The position numbers and the translations under genes are program-made. Below are positions 6,663 through 13,380 of a stretch of 15,868 bases of DNA, piece after piece. This DNA comes from JACQFZ01 sp045810625. GTDB lineage: Bacteria > Pseudomonadota > Gammaproteobacteria > Acidiferrobacterales > Sulfurifustaceae. Within the stretch, counting starts at the first letter, position 1. Each line of letters begins with the position of its first letter. A model generated the notes under the pieces. It had not been told where the DNA came from. It saw only the letters and a program-made list of their open reading frames with translations, and made no database searches. The stretch lies in assembly GCA_045810625.1 (NCBI GenBank), contig JBJMVQ010000037.1, positions 1-15,868 of the forward strand, written 5' to 3'.

Positions 6663-7559
6663 ATGACTATGCATCCGGACCACAGTAGCTACTTCAGATT
6701 CACAGCGCGGGCCCGGCTAGACCGATCTATCAATTCGTTGCTCGGGATAATCGAGGGCATTTCTGTCGACTCCGTTATAAACAAGAAGGAGGTCGAGTTC
6801 CTGAATTTATGGTTGGCGGAGCAGCGCGAAATGCGGCGAAGGCATCCGTATAGCGAGCTCGTTCCTGTTGTCGAGCGCGCGATCGCGGACGGCATCCTGA
6901 GTAGTAACGAAAAAGAAGATGTCCTGTGGCTCTGTGAACGCCTCCGCTCTACCGCGTTCTACGACCGAATCACAGCAGATATCCAACGGCTTCACGCTAT
7001 CTTGGGTGGAATAGCTGCTGATCAGGTAATTAGCGAGGAGGAACTAAAAGGCCTCTCCAATTGGCTCTCGGACCATGAACACCTGAAGACATGCTGGCCC
7101 TACGAAGAGGTCGCAAGTTTGATAACCGGGGTGTTGAGCGACAAGAAGATAGACGCCCGGGAACACCAACTTCTCAACCAATTTTTCATGGAGTTCGTTT
7201 CCGTACTTGATGACCGCACGATAGGCAAATCGAAGCTCGCCATCGATGGGAATATTGTCGGCCTGTGTGCTGTCTGCCCTGAAATTCAATTCAAAGAGCG
7301 CGTCTTCTGTTTTACGGGTAGCTCGAAAAAGTACTCCCGTGCCGAATTTTGCGAGTTGGTTGAACGATTGGGCGGTGAGGCGACAAATTCGGTATCTTCG
7401 AAAATCGACTATCTGATTATCGGTGCCGACGGTAATCCGTGTTGGGCTTATGCCTGTTATGGCCGAAAAGTGGAAAAAGCTGTTGAGCTTAGAAAATCCG
7501 GATGGCGCTTACTTCTTGTGCACGAAAATGATTTTCATGACGCGGTGGCAGATTTATGA
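6663..7559 (+). CDS. Standalone BRCT protein with duplicated helical N-terminal module
   Basis: 298 residues. Residues 211-293 form a BRCT domain: FKERVFCFTGSSKKYSR, the LGGEATNSVSSKIDYLIIGA block, then the family hallmark YGRKVEKAVELRKSGW. The aromatic position near the end, often Trp, is Phe291. Residues 20-95 and 104-178 are two copies of a helical module sharing GI-x(5)-(D)xVI-xxxE-xxxL-xxWL, then PY-E and an (S)DG/(S)DK-I-E turn, reminiscent of TerB-like or EF-hand-like helical units. The family is annotated only as BRCT-containing or, loosely, DNA-ligase-like; no adenylation domain is present, so it is not a ligase. It probably binds nucleic acid or phosphoprotein partners (inference). 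Start ATG 6663 lacks a clear RBS; ATG 6669 is possible. Base composition is clearly less GC-rich than its neighbours and includes many AAA, AAT and ATA codons, suggesting acquisition by transfer. Confidence 0.85.
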   Translation: MTMHPDHSSYFRFTARARLDRSINSLLGIIEGISVDSVINKKEVEFLNLWLAEQREMRRRHPYSELVPVVERAIADGILSSNEKEDVLWLCERLRSTAFYDRITADIQRLHAILGGIAADQVISEEELKGLSNWLSDHEHLKTCWPYEEVASLITGVLSDKKIDAREHQLLNQFFMEFVSVLDDRTIGKSKLAIDGNIVGLCAVCPEIQFKERVFCFTGSSKKYSRAEFCELVERLGGEATNSVSSKIDYLIIGADGNPCWAYACYGRKVEKAVELRKSGWRLLLVHENDFHDAVADL

Positions 7560-7569
7560 AGAAGCATGC

Positions 7570-7694
7570 GTAGCGTGCGCCATGCGCACGACACTCCGCA
7601 TCGCCTCTCTCACATTTCGACGAGTAATGTTGACCGGCATTGTTCAAGTACGAGGCAAGCCTGAAGATTGAATCGTGCGCATGGCGCACGCTAC
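7570..7694. repeat. 125-bp MITE/BIME-like element, copy A
   Basis: A 22-bp left end (7570-7591: GTAGCGTGCGCC then ATGCGCACGA) and its exact reverse complement as right end (7673-7694) enclose 81 bp. Each end also folds on itself (GTGCGCCATGCGCAC). The core ends in GCCTGAAGATTGAA and contains CATCGCCTC, ACATTTCGAC, AATGTTGA and CGGCATTG, which recur in copy B. It begins 10 bp after the BRCT stop. No ORF or transposase is inside, so it would be mobilised in trans or is a REP doublet. Confidence 0.85.
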
Positions 7695-7702
7695 TCGCTA
7701 AA

Positions 7703-7726
7703 GGGCCCGCTTCGGCGGGCCCTTTT
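7703..7726 (+). terminator. Rho-independent terminator, duplicate of the esterase terminator
   Basis: Same 8-bp stem, TTCG loop and TTTTGTT tail as 6474-6500, 27 identical bases in the same orientation. It lies 144 bp after the BRCT stop, beyond repeat copy A, and could end the BRCT transcript. Confidence 0.85.
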
Positions 7727-7797
7727 GTTGGTGCGGGTTGATGTGGTTGGGGCTTCGAATTTTTCGCGGCTCTGCGATTCCTGAATCAGACACACAT

Positions 7798-7899
7798 GCA
7801 TCGCCTCATAGCGACATTTCGACACCAATGTTGAGCGGCATTGGTTTATGTGCGAGCGGGCGAGCTTGAAGATTGAATCGTGCGCGTGGCGCACGCTAC
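7798..7899. repeat. MITE/BIME-like element, copy B (left end missing)
   Basis: Aligns with the inner and right part of copy A: GCATCGCCTC, CGACATTTCGACA, AATGTTGA, CGGCATTG, then AGCTTGAAGATTGAATCG and the 22-bp right end (7878-7899, TCGTGCGC...GGCGCACGCTAC). The left terminal repeat is absent; only degenerate CACACATGC stands in its place. Confidence 0.75.
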
Positions 7900-7975
7900 T
7901 CTTTGCCCGAGATCAACGCGTCCTGGCTTATGACGTGTGAAACGAGTCGAATAAAAAGCGATGGCTCGATCAGAG

Positions 7976-8039
7976 GTAGCGTGCGCGCCATGCACACAAT
8001 TCTTTTATCGGAGGGCGTCGCGCGCGTGGCGCACGCTAC
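7976..8039. repeat. Short 64-bp REP doublet, copy C
   Basis: Left end GTAGCGTGCGCGCCATG (7976-7992) and right end CGCGTGGCGCACGCTAC (8023-8039) face each other around about 30 bp unrelated to copies A and B. The left arm has a 2-base insertion relative to the consensus. Confidence 0.7.
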
Positions 8040-8062
8040 ATAACTGGCTATTTCTTCTCCGG

Positions 8063-8977
8063 CTACCTCACCTGCTCCGCCCAACTCCTCGCTTTGCTCT
8101 TCCCATCGAGAAAGGGCAGCGCCGTTTGCACGAGCTCGGGCGCGAGGAAAATATCGTAGTGCGTTAGATCGGGCAGGATCGCGAGGCGGTTCTTCGATAT
8201 GTGCTCGCGTTGCCAGCCCGCGTCTTTCAATCCGCCGCCGAGCAGCTGATAAAATTTCACGATGTGCTCCGGTCGAAATGCGTCGCTGTCACCGTAGATC
8301 AACATCACCGGCATGGTTAGCTTCTTTACGTCTTCTGACCAGTCGTAAGGTCTGCGCAACCAGTCGCCCATGCGATCGAGCAGCTTCGGAAAGTCGTCAG
8401 GTCTAGGCGCAACCGCGGCATAGGACTTGTACATCGGCGTTTCTTTCATTGCATCCGCCATCGCCGCGCCGACCTTCGCCTGCATGGGCAACAATTCGGG
8501 GTAAAACGCATCGCGCGCATATCCGGCGGAAACCAGTACCAGCCGCCGCACCATCTCCGGGTGTTGCGCCGCCAAACGAAATGCGACACCGCCGCCCATG
8601 GAATACCCGAACACGTCGACCTGCTTGTAGCCGAGTTGCTTCAGCAACACCGCCATGTCGTCGCCCATCTCGACCAAATTAATTTCGCGATCGGTAAGCG
8701 CCGTGCGCCCATGGCCGTACAAATCGACACCGATGACCTGCCGGTTTTTCGAGAGCGTCGGCAGCACCGGCCCAAACATCTGAATCGAGCCGAACCCGCC
8801 GTGCAGCAGCAACAACGGCTCACCCCGGCCGTGCACCTCGTAGTAGTAGTTGACGCCGTTGGCGTGGACGTAGCCGGTGCGGGTGGGCGTGAGCGCTTTC
8901 GGTTGTTTGGTTTGGGCGTGGGTCGGAGCGACGGCGAGGGTCGCGACCGTGGCAAGGGCAATCAGGGCGGTTTTCAT
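8063..8977 (-). CDS. Secreted alpha/beta hydrolase
   Basis: 304 residues. A clear signal peptide MKTALIALATVATLAVAPTH with cleavage after AxA-like THA (about residue 21) sends it to the periplasm. Motifs: oxyanion LLLLHGGFG (55-63); nucleophile elbow GYSMGG with Ser126; acid in LIYGDSDAFRPEH (Asp230 or Asp232); LPDLTHYD with His273. It also has GVDLYGHGRT (83-92), typical of the lipase/epoxide-hydrolase/haloperoxidase-like branch. The triad looks complete. Start ATG 8977 has GGAGAG about 8 nt upstream. It is transcribed leftward, divergent from ilvD, with repeat copy C 23 bp beyond its stop and no clear terminator. The substrate cannot be predicted. Confidence 0.92.
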   Translation of the reverse strand: MKTALIALATVATLAVAPTHAQTKQPKALTPTRTGYVHANGVNYYYEVHGRGEPLLLLHGGFGSIQMFGPVLPTLSKNRQVIGVDLYGHGRTALTDREINLVEMGDDMAVLLKQLGYKQVDVFGYSMGGGVAFRLAAQHPEMVRRLVLVSAGYARDAFYPELLPMQAKVGAAMADAMKETPMYKSYAAVAPRPDDFPKLLDRMGDWLRRPYDWSEDVKKLTMPVMLIYGDSDAFRPEHIVKFYQLLGGGLKDAGWQREHISKNRLAILPDLTHYDIFLAPELVQTALPFLDGKSKARSWAEQVR

Positions 8978-9103
8978 TGTTTAGCTCTCCGTTCTTAAAT
9001 GCGAAATTGCATAGTCCAAGGACGTATGAAGGTGCGTTAGTCTGACATATGCGCCCGCAGGAAGATCTTACTTCGAGCGATAGCGGAACCGTGGTCTGTC
9101 CCA

Positions 9104-9259
9104 ATTACCCCCGCCGACATCTGCTACCTACCCTTCATCGAATTCTTCGGTCTCATGGAAATCACACCCCCGCCCGCCATTGCCGAATGGACCAAGCGCC
9201 TACTCGATCGCCCAAGCGCTCAGAGACCAAACCGGCGGCGTGAGTCGCCGGCAGCTTGA
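9104..9259 (+). pseudogene. Glutathione S-transferase C-terminal remnant
   Basis: In the frame ending at TGA 9257-9259 the text reads ITPADICYLPFIEFFGLME, then ITPPPAIAEWTKRLLDRPSA. This is the last helices of a GST-like protein: 'ADI-x-xxP' opens helix alpha6 (N-capping/hydrophobic staple region) and 'PP-x-xx-W-xx-R-xxxRPS' closes the domain. The frame is readable upstream (about 9065) but there is no start codon with an RBS and no thioredoxin-like N-terminal domain, so roughly three quarters of the gene is missing. It lies in the intergenic region between the hydrolase and ilvD, ending 52 bp before the ilvD start. Being silent remnant DNA is more likely than a functional peptide. Confidence 0.6.
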
Positions 9260-9286
9260 GTGGCGCAGGTGGCGCCGTTGTAATAT
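9256..9286 (+). promoter_or_regulatory. ilvD: Candidate sigma70 promoter of ilvD
   Basis: TTGAGT (9256-9261) and TAATAT (9281-9286) separated by 19 bp, with transcription expected about 20 nt before ATG 9312. The -10 is good; the spacer is longer than the ideal 17. The -35 overlaps the stop of the GST remnant. No leader peptide or attenuator is visible between the promoter and ilvD. Confidence 0.4.
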
Positions 9287-9311
9287 TGCGTCACCACCAC
9301 AAGGACCCGCC

Positions 9312-11171
9312 ATGAAAAACAACCCTTATCGATCCCGTAAAACCACCCAGGGGCGCGGCGGCGCCGCGGCAAGGGCGCTGTGGCGCGCCACCGGCATGCG
9401 CGATGGCGATTTCGACAAACCCATCATCGGCGTCGCCAATTCGTTTACCCAATTGGTTCCGGGCCATGTGCATCTGAAGGATGTCGGCCAATTGGTGGTC
9501 CGCGAGATTGAAAAAGCGGGCGGCGTCGGGAAGGAATTCAACACCATCGCGGTCGACGACGGCATCGCCATGGGACACGAAGGCATGCTCTACAGTTTGC
9601 CGTCGCGCGAGCTCATCGCCGACTCGGTCGAGTACATGATCAACGCGCACTGCCTCGATGGCCTGGTTTGCATTTCCAATTGCGACAAGATCACGCCCGG
9701 CATGTTGTTGGCGGCGTTGCGGCTGAACATCCCGACGATTTTCGTTTCCGGCGGCCCGATGGAAGCCGGAAAGATCACGGCTCCGGGCGGCAAAGTTCAG
9801 AAACTCGACGCGGTGGAAGCGCTGGTCGCCGCGTTCAATCGGCAACTGTCGGATGAACAAATTAAGGAGTACGAACGCTCCGCCTGTCCCACCTGCGGCT
9901 CCTGCTCCGGAATGTTCACCGCCAATTCCATGAACTGTTTGGTCGAGGCGCTTGGGCTGGCCCTGCCCGGAAACGGCAGCGTATTGGCGACGCACAGCGA
10001 TCGAAAGCAATTGTTCGTCCAGGCCGCCGAAATGATCGTGGCGATGACGCAGCGCTTTTATGTGGAGAAAGACAGCTCGGTGCTGCCGCGCAGCATCGCC
10101 ACCTTCGCGGCTTTCGAGAACGCCATGAGCATGGACATCGCCATGGGCGGATCGACCAACACCGTGCTGCACTTGCTGGCGGCGGCGAACGAAGCCGGTG
10201 TCGATTTCACCATGAAGGACATCGATCGCTTGTCGAGAGTCGTGCCGCAGTTGTGCAAGCTCGCGCCGTCCTATCACTACCACATGGAAGACTTCCATCG
10301 TGCCGGCGGCGTGATGGGGATATTGGCGGAACTCGATCGCGCGAAATTGATTCATCCCGACGTCGCGACCGTCCACGAGAAGACGCTCGGCGAAGCTTTG
10401 CGCAAGTGGGACGTGCTGCAAACCGCGGGCAGCAATGTCAAAACGTTTTACGCCGCCGCGCCGGGAAACAGAATCACCATCGAAGCGTTCAGCCAAAGCG
10501 AACGCTATTCGGAGCTGGATCTCGACCGCGAGAACGGATGCATTCGCGACATCCAGCACGCCTACAGCAAAGACGGCGGCTTGGCGGTTTTGTTCGGCAA
10601 TCTGGCGGAGCGCGGCTGCATCGTTAAGACCGCGGGCGTCGACGAATCGATGTTGACCTTCACCGGCCGCGCCCGCGTCTTCGACAGCCAGGAAGGCGCG
10701 ATCCGCGCGATCGATGCCGGCGAGATCGTCGCGGGCGATGTCGTCGTGATTCGCTACGAAGGCCCGAAAGGCGGCCCCGGCATGCAGGAGATGCTCTCGC
10801 CCACCGGTCGCCTCAAAGGTAAAGGCCTCGCAAAAGTCTGCGCGCTCGTCACCGACGGCCGCTTTTCCGGCGCGACGTCGGGACTCTCCGTCGGTCACGT
10901 GTCGCCCGAAGCCGCAGAGCAAGGCGCGATCGGCTTGATCGAAGAATTCGACACCATCCACATCGACATCCCGAACCGCAGCATCAACATCGCCATCAGC
11001 GACGCGGAACTCGAGAAGCGCAGGCAAACAATGCAAGCGCTCGGCAAACGCGCTTGGCAGCCGAAACGCGATCGCAAAGTTAGCTTGGCTCTAAAGGCCT
11101 ATGCGCTTTTGGCGACAAGCGCGGACAAAGGCGCGGTCAGGAATGCCGAGTTGTTGTCAGACCACAATTAG
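9312..11171 (+). CDS. ilvD: Dihydroxy-acid dehydratase
   Basis: 619 residues, matching E. coli IlvD (616) nearly end to end. It dehydrates 2,3-dihydroxy-isovalerate and -3-methylvalerate to the 2-keto acids before valine, isoleucine and leucine, and feeds pantothenate synthesis. Seen: DKPIIGVANSFTQLVPGHVH (35-54); VDDG with the Mg-binding Asp pair (82-83); ISNCDKITPGML (121-132) with cluster ligand Cys124 and the Lys126 that is carbamylated in the family; CPTCGSCSGMFTANSMNCL (192-210); AMGGSTNTVLHLLAAA; RYEGPKGGPGMQEML; DGRFSGATSGLSVGHVSPEA; and the C-terminal YALLATSADKGAVRN. The cytoplasmic enzyme needs an Fe-S cluster. Start ATG 9312 has AAGGA upstream; the frame is open 132 bp further but without family similarity. 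It stands alone, without ilvBHC or leuABCD beside it. Confidence 0.98.
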   Translation: MKNNPYRSRKTTQGRGGAAARALWRATGMRDGDFDKPIIGVANSFTQLVPGHVHLKDVGQLVVREIEKAGGVGKEFNTIAVDDGIAMGHEGMLYSLPSRELIADSVEYMINAHCLDGLVCISNCDKITPGMLLAALRLNIPTIFVSGGPMEAGKITAPGGKVQKLDAVEALVAAFNRQLSDEQIKEYERSACPTCGSCSGMFTANSMNCLVEALGLALPGNGSVLATHSDRKQLFVQAAEMIVAMTQRFYVEKDSSVLPRSIATFAAFENAMSMDIAMGGSTNTVLHLLAAANEAGVDFTMKDIDRLSRVVPQLCKLAPSYHYHMEDFHRAGGVMGILAELDRAKLIHPDVATVHEKTLGEALRKWDVLQTAGSNVKTFYAAAPGNRITIEAFSQSERYSELDLDRENGCIRDIQHAYSKDGGLAVLFGNLAERGCIVKTAGVDESMLTFTGRARVFDSQEGAIRAIDAGEIVAGDVVVIRYEGPKGGPGMQEMLSPTGRLKGKGLAKVCALVTDGRFSGATSGLSVGHVSPEAAEQGAIGLIEEFDTIHIDIPNRSINIAISDAELEKRRQTMQALGKRAWQPKRDRKVSLALKAYALLATSADKGAVRNAELLSDHN

Positions 11172-11251
11172 TAGAGCCGCGATAGCAAAGCGTGTTCGGC
11201 GATCGCGATTGCCCGCGGAGTCGCATCGCAAAGAAAAAAGAGGAGAAGGAG

Positions 11252-11434
11252 ATGAACCGCGCTTCGTCTCGCGCCGTCGCGCCAGTATTTATCGTAATGG
11301 TCGTTGCCGCTCTGCCGAGCGGTTGTAGCGGTGATAATAGTGCTTCGATGCCGCGCCAATCACGCCTTTACTATACTTACTGTATTTATTCAGAGGAGGT
11401 GTCATGCGGATACCCACGCCGTTTCGAAAAATAA
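11252..11434 (+). CDS. Small exported protein, possible lipoprotein, unknown function
   Basis: 60 residues: MNRASSRAVAPVFIVMVVAA then LPSGCSGDNSAS. A basic start and hydrophobic core end at Cys25, suggesting a lipoprotein, but Pro at the -3 position makes the lipobox imperfect. The remainder (about 30-60) is polar, with a Tyr-rich segment RLYYTYCIYSEE, and resembles nothing I recognise. Support for reality: an excellent RBS (AGGAG 6 nt before ATG 11252, within AGAGGAGAAGGAG) and a 31-bp overlap with the next gene, which has its own RBS inside this frame and would be translationally coupled. It could instead be a leader ORF controlling the next gene, or a decayed lipoprotein. Confidence 0.5.
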   Translation: MNRASSRAVAPVFIVMVVAALPSGCSGDNSASMPRQSRLYYTYCIYSEEVSCGYPRRFEK

Positions 11435-11955
11435 CAGTAGCCGCCGCGCTTCTAGTCCTAACCGGTTGCGCAACAGACGACGCCATCATCGGACCGAGCG
11501 ACAATAGTCGCGGGATGATCGTCGGTCGCTTCGACTACTCCGACTCGAAGTACATCGTCACGGCGATAACGCTCGACCCGCGGGATCGCGTGAGCGTGCG
11601 TATGGGGATGCGAGGAGAACGCGTCCATCTCTACAACAATGGAACGTTTTTCGCCGACGACTTGAAGCCGGGCAAGTACGGCGTCGCGGCAATCTTCTCC
11701 GGAAAAATGATGCTGACACTGCCGGCCGAGCAAAAAATGGAAGTGACGGTGCAACCCGGTCAGATCAGCTACGTCGGGACGTATAAGGTGAAGATCGAAG
11801 AAGGCAAGATTTTCAGCCGCACGGCCGGCACGATCGTGCGCACCGACAGGAATCCGAACGAGCGCCAGCTGCTCGAGGAAGTGCGCGAGCTGGTCAAAGA
11901 TACGGCGTGGCGCCCGAAGATCGAGAAGCGCATCGCGCAGCTCAAGCGGTCGTAA
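11404..11955 (+). CDS. Outer-membrane-type lipoprotein of unknown function
   Basis: 183 residues. Signal peptide with a textbook lipobox LTGC (Cys22); residue 23 is Ala rather than Asp, which favours sorting to the outer membrane. After a short linker, about 37-135 is beta-rich: MIVGRFDYSDSKYIVTAITL, RVHLYNNGTFFADDLKPGKY, then an EVTVQPGQISYVGTYKVKIE block. The 'F-DDLKPGKYGV-AI' and 'VQPGQ-YVG' phrases resemble surface-lipoprotein or carboxypeptidase-regulatory-like sandwiches whose 'LPPGxY' loop is conserved. The tail (about 150-183) is helical and charged, ending in a Lys/Arg-rich stretch. The start has GAGGAGG 5-6 nt upstream. Probably co-translated with the preceding small ORF. Function not known; an envelope role is inferred from the lipobox only. 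Confidence 0.8.
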   Translation: MRIPTPFRKITVAAALLVLTGCATDDAIIGPSDNSRGMIVGRFDYSDSKYIVTAITLDPRDRVSVRMGMRGERVHLYNNGTFFADDLKPGKYGVAAIFSGKMMLTLPAEQKMEVTVQPGQISYVGTYKVKIEEGKIFSRTAGTIVRTDRNPNERQLLEEVRELVKDTAWRPKIEKRIAQLKRS

Positions 11956-12033
11956 GCTAAAGTTCGGCGCTGTACGCCTCTCGCTGCTGCTTGTCGCAAT
12001 GTGAACTCGTTCCGTCGGCTGGGGATAGCGAGC

Positions 12034-12158
12034 GTAGCGTGCGCCATGCGCACGACCCTCTTACTTCAGCTCGATTGGGCCGGCGGATTAGTCATGGTAG
12101 CTCTGGTTCCGGCAGGCGAGTTTGCGAGAGGTTGAATCGCGCGCACGGCGCACGCTAC
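12034..12158. repeat. 125-bp MITE/BIME-like element, copy D
   Basis: Same length as copy A (125 bp: 22 + 81 + 22). The left end (12034-12055) is identical to that of copy A; the right end (12137-12158, TCGCGCGC...GGCGCACGCTAC) differs at two bases. The core has diverged except near the right, where GGCGAGTTTGCGAGAGGTTG parallels the GGCAAGCCTGAAGATTG of copy A. It lies 78 bp after the lipoprotein stop. Confidence 0.8.
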
Positions 12159-12354
12159 GCTTGCTTAAGGATCACCAAAATCGACGCGCGATTGAATCAC
12201 GCGATTCAAAACGCCAAGAAATAACACCGATCACCAGTAGATCCGTGGTGCTTTCCGGGGGCGATGCAAGGATGAAATGCCGTGCTGTACAATCCAACGA
12301 TTGTCCCCGCCGCAATTCAATCGAGATGTAATAACAATCGTCTGTTCATGTAGG

Positions 12355-12380
12355 GCGCATTAGGCGATAGCCCAACGCGC
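12355..12380. repeat. REP-like hairpin, third family
   Basis: An 11-bp stem GCGCATTAGGC / GCCCAACGCGC with two A-C mismatches and a GATA loop, preceded by TAGG. This resembles known proteobacterial intergenic 'GGGCGCATTA...' palindromes. A single copy is present here. Confidence 0.5.
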
Positions 12381-12472
12381 TGCATATTTTCGATCCTTGC
12401 CATCGGCCCGCGCGGCGCGACGCGTGTTGTGTGCCGCGCCGCCTTGCGTGCTCGATCAGCCGAGGAGTGAAC

Positions 12473-13309
12473 ATGAAAGACGTCACGAACAAAGTTGCCG
12501 TTGTCACCGGAGCGGCCAGCGGTATCGGCCGCGCTATCGCCGAAACGTTGGTCGGTGCCGGAATGCGTGTCGTTCTCAGCGATATCGCGCAACCAGCGCT
12601 CGAAGTCACGACCGCCGGTTTGCGCGCGAAAGGCGCGGAAGTCCACGCCGTCGTGGCGGACGTATCGAAGGCGCACGATATCGGCGCGCTGGCCGAATCC
12701 ACGCTGAAGAAATATGGCGCGGTGCACGTCTTGTGCAACAACGCGGGTGTCGCCGCGGGCGGCCGGCCGACCTGGAAGAGTACGCTCGACGATTGGACAT
12801 GGATTCTCGGCGTCAACCTGATGGGCGTCGTGCATGGCACCCGCACTTTTCTTCCGATCATGATCGAACAAGACGAAGAGGCGCATATCGTCAACACCGC
12901 GTCGATGGCGGGCCTCATGACGGGCGGCTCACTTTATGGCGTAACCAAGTCAGCCGTGGTGTCGTGGTCGGAAAGCGTGTACTTGGAATTGGTGGCCGGT
13001 GGATTCAAGCCAAGGGTCTCCGTACTATGCCCGGGTTTCGTCGATACCGACATCGTCAACAGCAGACGTAATCGCCCGGCTGAGCTGCCCGATGCGGGAC
13101 CGTGGCCAGGTGGATCTGAATTCGACGCCTGGCGTCGGGAGTATCTCGCACGACACCGAAGCGGGCTCAGCCCACGCGTGGTCGCCGCGCAAGCGCTGCG
13201 AGCTATTCAGGATGAGCAGTTCTACGTTGTCACACATCCGGAATGGCTCAAGTATGTCGAGCACCGAGCCAAACAAATCATCAATGGCGAGAACCCGACA
13301 GTGCGATAA
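12473..13309 (+). CDS. Short-chain dehydrogenase/reductase (SDR)
   Basis: 278 residues with all classical SDR signatures: cofactor loop TGAASGIG (12-19); NNAG (89-92); Asn115; catalytic Ser144, Tyr155 and Lys159 (S..YGVTK); and PGFVDTDI after beta-6. Asp37 at the end of beta-2 (VVLSDI) favours NAD(H) over NADP(H). Cytosolic oxidoreductase of an alcohol/ketone pair; the substrate is not predictable. Compared with a minimal SDR (~250), about 30 extra residues lie around the substrate loop and C-terminus (GPWPGGSEFDAWRREYLARH). Start ATG 12473 has GAGGAG 5 nt upstream; the frame is open 42 bp earlier without similarity. The MFS gene follows 71 bp later on the same strand and could be co-transcribed, though a separate promoter is possible. 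Confidence 0.93.
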   Translation: MKDVTNKVAVVTGAASGIGRAIAETLVGAGMRVVLSDIAQPALEVTTAGLRAKGAEVHAVVADVSKAHDIGALAESTLKKYGAVHVLCNNAGVAAGGRPTWKSTLDDWTWILGVNLMGVVHGTRTFLPIMIEQDEEAHIVNTASMAGLMTGGSLYGVTKSAVVSWSESVYLELVAGGFKPRVSVLCPGFVDTDIVNSRRNRPAELPDAGPWPGGSEFDAWRREYLARHRSGLSPRVVAAQALRAIQDEQFYVVTHPEWLKYVEHRAKQIINGENPTVR

Positions 13310-13380
13310 ATGCGACTGGTAAGTTAGATTCGAGACGGGTTTACTCTTTTCCGCGCCCCGCTGCTATGCTGCGCGGCTCC

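Larger units (their letters stand above)
7560..8062. other. Gene-free stretch dense in palindromic repeats
   Basis: Between the BRCT gene and the alpha/beta hydrolase there is no convincing gene. It contains a complete 125-bp element (7570-7694), a terminator (7703-7726), a second element lacking its left end (about 7798-7899) and a short 64-bp element (7976-8039). Short frames across it translate the repeats. Confidence 0.75.
11956..12472. other. Gene-free stretch with repeats and hairpins
   Basis: No convincing gene lies between the lipoprotein and the dehydrogenase. It holds repeat copy D (12034-12158), a small perfect hairpin TTGAATC-ACGC-GATTCAA (12192-12209) and an imperfect hairpin GCGCATTAGGC-GATA-GCCCAACGCGC (12355-12380). 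The final 90 bp before the dehydrogenase are GC-rich, with no promoter I would defend. Confidence 0.7.

Noticed and set aside
6581..6688. 35-codon ORF (MRVFAWLFFDLRRANRPPSP...) with GGGAG upstream, overlapping the BRCT start
   Set aside because: It overlaps the BRCT gene in another frame, has no recognisable signal and no downstream partner; the RBS match is weak evidence alone.
7423..7671. 82-codon ORF overlapping the end of the BRCT gene
   Set aside because: Half lies in another frame of the BRCT domain and the rest in repeat copy A; it has no family resemblance.
9291..11036. 581-codon open frame antisense to ilvD
   Set aside because: The opposite strand encodes a nearly full-length match to IlvD; the antisense translation has no family features and the composition of a shadow frame.
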